A stretch of 38,098 nucleotides of DNA from a virus, in IMG/VR virus record IMGVR_UViG_3300003321_000683, positions 1 through 38,098 of that record, one strand, 5' to 3'. A model generated the notes under the pieces. That model had not been told where the DNA came from. It saw only the letters and a program-made list of their open reading frames with translations, and ran no database searches. Position 1 is the stretch's first letter, and every line of letters starts with the position of its first letter. Below, piece by piece: positions 36,794 through 38,098 of this stretch. Both the position numbers and the translations under genes were made by a program.

Positions 36794-36902
36794 GAAGTCC
36801 AAAGGGACGGGAAAATCAGATAACCCTCCTTTAGATTCTTCTACGTAATTCGACAAGACAAAAACGACGCGATTTTAAAAAATCATTTGCGCCAGTGTGC
36901 GC

Positions 36903-36940
36903 AAAAAAAAGCCGCCATACTCAACGACTGAGCTGGCGGC
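36903..36940 (-). terminator. Second hairpin with T8 run on the minus strand
   Basis: On the minus strand GCCGCCA and TGGCGGC pair, with an inner CTCA/TGAG extension, followed by eight T. It faces the same way as the hairpin at 36702-36738, and both are followed by a TTTTTTGCGCA-like sequence. It would stop minus-strand transcription from reaching the integrase gene from the replication side. Confidence 0.6.
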
Positions 36941-36969
36941 CAACAAAGGGGTCATGGAGGACCCAAGCA

Positions 36970-37041
36970 ATGAAAGAGAAACGCCTTAAAATCTTTTCCG
37001 CCACACTAGTCAAGTCAGCAGCAGAGGTGAGTCATGGATGA
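36970..37041 (+). CDS. Leader peptide overlapping the replication gene
   Basis: A 23-residue frame (MKEKRLKIFSATLVKSAAEV then SHG) with an excellent GGAGG nine bases upstream. Its last codons overlap the ATG of the replication gene by eight bases, so its translation would bring ribosomes to that start. It may be a translational-coupling leader rather than a functional protein. The short length limits certainty. Confidence 0.4.
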   Translation: MKEKRLKIFSATLVKSAAEVSHG

Positions 37042-38098
37042 TTACCGTATGCAGGTTGGTTTCGTTGACCACCCAAAACTATTCTCACTTGAGCAAATCG
37101 TCGGGCCGTACGCATGCAAATATCTATTACGTCTCTACGAATTCTGCACAAAGACAAAATCGCGCCACAAAGGAAATTTAGACGGGTTGTCAAATCGTGA
37201 GATAGCAGCCGTCGCAAAGTACGAAGGTAACGCTGACCAATTTGTGGCAGCACTACTCGAAACCCGACTCATCGACAACACGGACAAGGGCGTTTTCATT
37301 CATGATTGGAAGGAGAATCAACCTTGGGTTGCCAACTTTTCTAAGCGCTCACGCGACGGCAAAATCAACGCGACAAAGGGATGGGAGAAAAGAAAACAAA
37401 AAGAAGCAAAACGAAAATCCAAGAGTGCAGCCAAAAAAGAGGCAAAAAACGTAGCACCAAAAACGCAAAAAGCCTCGGAAAACATAGAGCGAGCAGCGCG
37501 TCATGCCAGTGGCATGCAACCGCCTTGCGAGCCGCATGCTCCATCTCCTACTCCTCCTCCTACTCCTTCTCCTTCTCCAAACAACAACACCGATTTGCTC
37601 GCAACAACTGTGTTGCTCACCGACGCCTCGTTGTCGTTGTCTGAATTTCATTCACCGCCCAAAACAGAACCAACCACAACGGCTCAGTATGTCACTGACA
37701 GAACCGACACACCCCCTTCTGTCAGTTTTGTCAGTCCACCCCAGGCACCCTGCGCCGCATGGAGCGAGTCGCAGGAGTGTTCAGGGGCAGTTCAGGGCAA
37801 TGACAGGGAGTCAACAGGGTACATCAGGGAATCGAGTCCGCGCCTGCTCGGTGGTACAGTCAACCTGCTGGGCGTAGACATCACGCTGAAGCCAGCCAAT
37901 GAGCACGTTGAGCAGGTGACCATCGAGCACCTCGACGAAGTGACCCTCGCTGACCTGGAAGCTGAACTCAGCAGCAAGCCCCAAGCGTGGCCGGTCATGG
38001 GCTCGCATAAAATCCGCTCACTGTTCCCAATCCGAGGCAAGGACAACATCGCGTTGCTACGCAAGGCCATCTCGGTCACCGAGGAAGGCCGCAGAAGC
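37034..38098 (+). CDS. Phage replication initiator/replisome organiser, N-terminal part (runs off the window end)
   Basis: Open for 355 codons from ATG 37034 (GAGGTGA just upstream) to the last base. Residues 1-95 form the winged-helix domain of phage replisome organisers: VGFVDHPKLFSLEQIVGPYA, YLLRLYEFCTK, NLDGLSNREIAAVAKYEGNA, QFVAALLETRLIDNTDKGVF and HDWKENQPW. A Lys-rich helix and a long Pro/Ser/Thr linker follow, then a more ordered C-terminal domain (HVEQVTIEHLDEVTLADLEA). Such proteins bind the origin and recruit the host helicase loader. The phase at 38098 matches the frame entering at base 1, implying a 445-residue protein in a circular genome. The gene also carries candidate origin repeats. 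Confidence 0.75.
   Translation, partial: MDDYRMQVGFVDHPKLFSLEQIVGPYACKYLLRLYEFCTKTKSRHKGNLDGLSNREIAAVAKYEGNADQFVAALLETRLIDNTDKGVFIHDWKENQPWVANFSKRSRDGKINATKGWEKRKQKEAKRKSKSAAKKEAKNVAPKTQKASENIERAARHASGMQPPCEPHAPSPTPPPTPSPSPNNNTDLLATTVLLTDASLSLSEFHSPPKTEPTTTAQYVTDRTDTPPSVSFVSPPQAPCAAWSESQECSGAVQGNDRESTGYIRESSPRLLGGTVNLLGVDITLKPANEHVEQVTIEHLDEVTLADLEAELSSKPQAWPVMGSHKIRSLFPIRGKDNIALLRKAISVTEEGRRS
37539..37835. repeat. Candidate replication origin: iterons inside the initiator gene
   Basis: CAGGG occurs five times at 37782, 37793, 37804, 37815 and 37825, spacing 11, 11, 11 and 10 bases, one helical turn each. Because 11 is not a multiple of three this is not a protein-repeat effect. Upstream are two direct TGTCAGT copies (37720 and 37729) and an inverted ACTGACA (37694), and further left a 40-base C/T-rich tract (37539-37578). 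Origins within the initiator gene are known from lambda O; I infer the same here. Confidence 0.5.

Larger units (their letters stand above)
36595..36969. promoter_or_regulatory. Non-coding control region between integrase and replication genes
   Basis: This 375-base gap separates the minus-strand integrase from the plus-strand early operon and holds no credible gene. It contains two hairpins followed by T runs on the minus strand (36702-36738 and 36903-36940), an inverted repeat CTTTGAG/CTCAAAG (36773-36793), two copies of TCCAAAGG (36755-36762 and 36798-36805), and a duplicated TTGAGTC. The repeats are candidate operators, and both int and early promoters must lie here, although I cannot pick convincing -35/-10 pairs. 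attP is also most likely in or near this region. Confidence 0.5.

Noticed and set aside
1-38098. tRNA genes, CRISPR arrays, insertion sequences
   Set aside because: No cloverleaf-like gene, no regularly spaced direct repeats with unique spacers and no transposase-type frame were seen on either strand; the anticodon-arm-like hairpin at 36714 lacks the rest of a tRNA.

Overview
The window reads as the essentially complete genome of a temperate, tailed, short-tailed (podovirus-type, P22-like virion plan) dsDNA phage of a Gram-negative bacterium. The evidence is a P22-type portal, a DNA-stabilisation (gp10-like) protein, three large consecutive ejection-type proteins, a beta-helix tailspike, a tyrosine integrase, an ERF plus YqaJ-type recombination pair, a dUTPase and a lysis cassette. 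No ribosomal, tRNA or host housekeeping gene is visible. The host cannot be named from sequence alone; Shine-Dalgarno sites are canonical, TTG/GTG starts are common and base composition is moderately GC-rich.

The two window ends are probably artificial. The open frame that runs off the right end (from 37034) and the open frame that enters at position 1 are in phase, and the join reads like the normal C-terminus of a phage replication initiator. I infer a circular (circularly permuted or circularised) 38,098-bp genome opened inside the replication gene.

Layout: 36970 to the end plus 1-273 is a leader peptide and replication initiator with a candidate iteron origin inside the gene. 277-2795 (+) is a tightly overlapped series of small early proteins. 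2758-3245 (-), 3304-3636 (+, three tiny membrane proteins) and 3633-4808 (-, an exported protein) form an accessory zone. 4889-7962 (+) holds a probable nucleotide-modification-associated protein, a VRR-NUC nuclease, a GH5 glycosidase and small proteins, ending at an A9 run where the frame breaks. 8370-12555 (+) holds a ParB-methyltransferase, the terminase subunits and an inserted beta-sandwich protein. 12600-25066 (+) is the head and ejection module: portal, a lone ribonucleotide reductase small subunit, scaffold, capsid, connectors, gp10-like protein and ejection proteins. 25302-26300 (-) is a four-gene cassette with its own promoter. 26392-32634 (+) is the tailspike, a run of four signal-peptide-bearing proteins and the lysis genes. 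32704-33410 (+) is a small DNA-binding-type protein and dUTPase. 33399-36594 (-) is recombination and integration. 36595-36969 is non-coding and rich in hairpins and repeats.

The core plan is familiar: an initiator recruits host replication, ERF/YqaJ exonuclease recombine DNA, the integrase supports lysogeny, and terminase/portal/scaffold/capsid build the head. The less familiar parts are the string of exported fibre-like proteins after the tailspike, the minus-strand cassettes that meet neighbouring genes exactly at their stop codons, a TerL gene whose best start is AUA, a likely slippage or frameshift fusion at an A9 run, and nrdB without nrdA.
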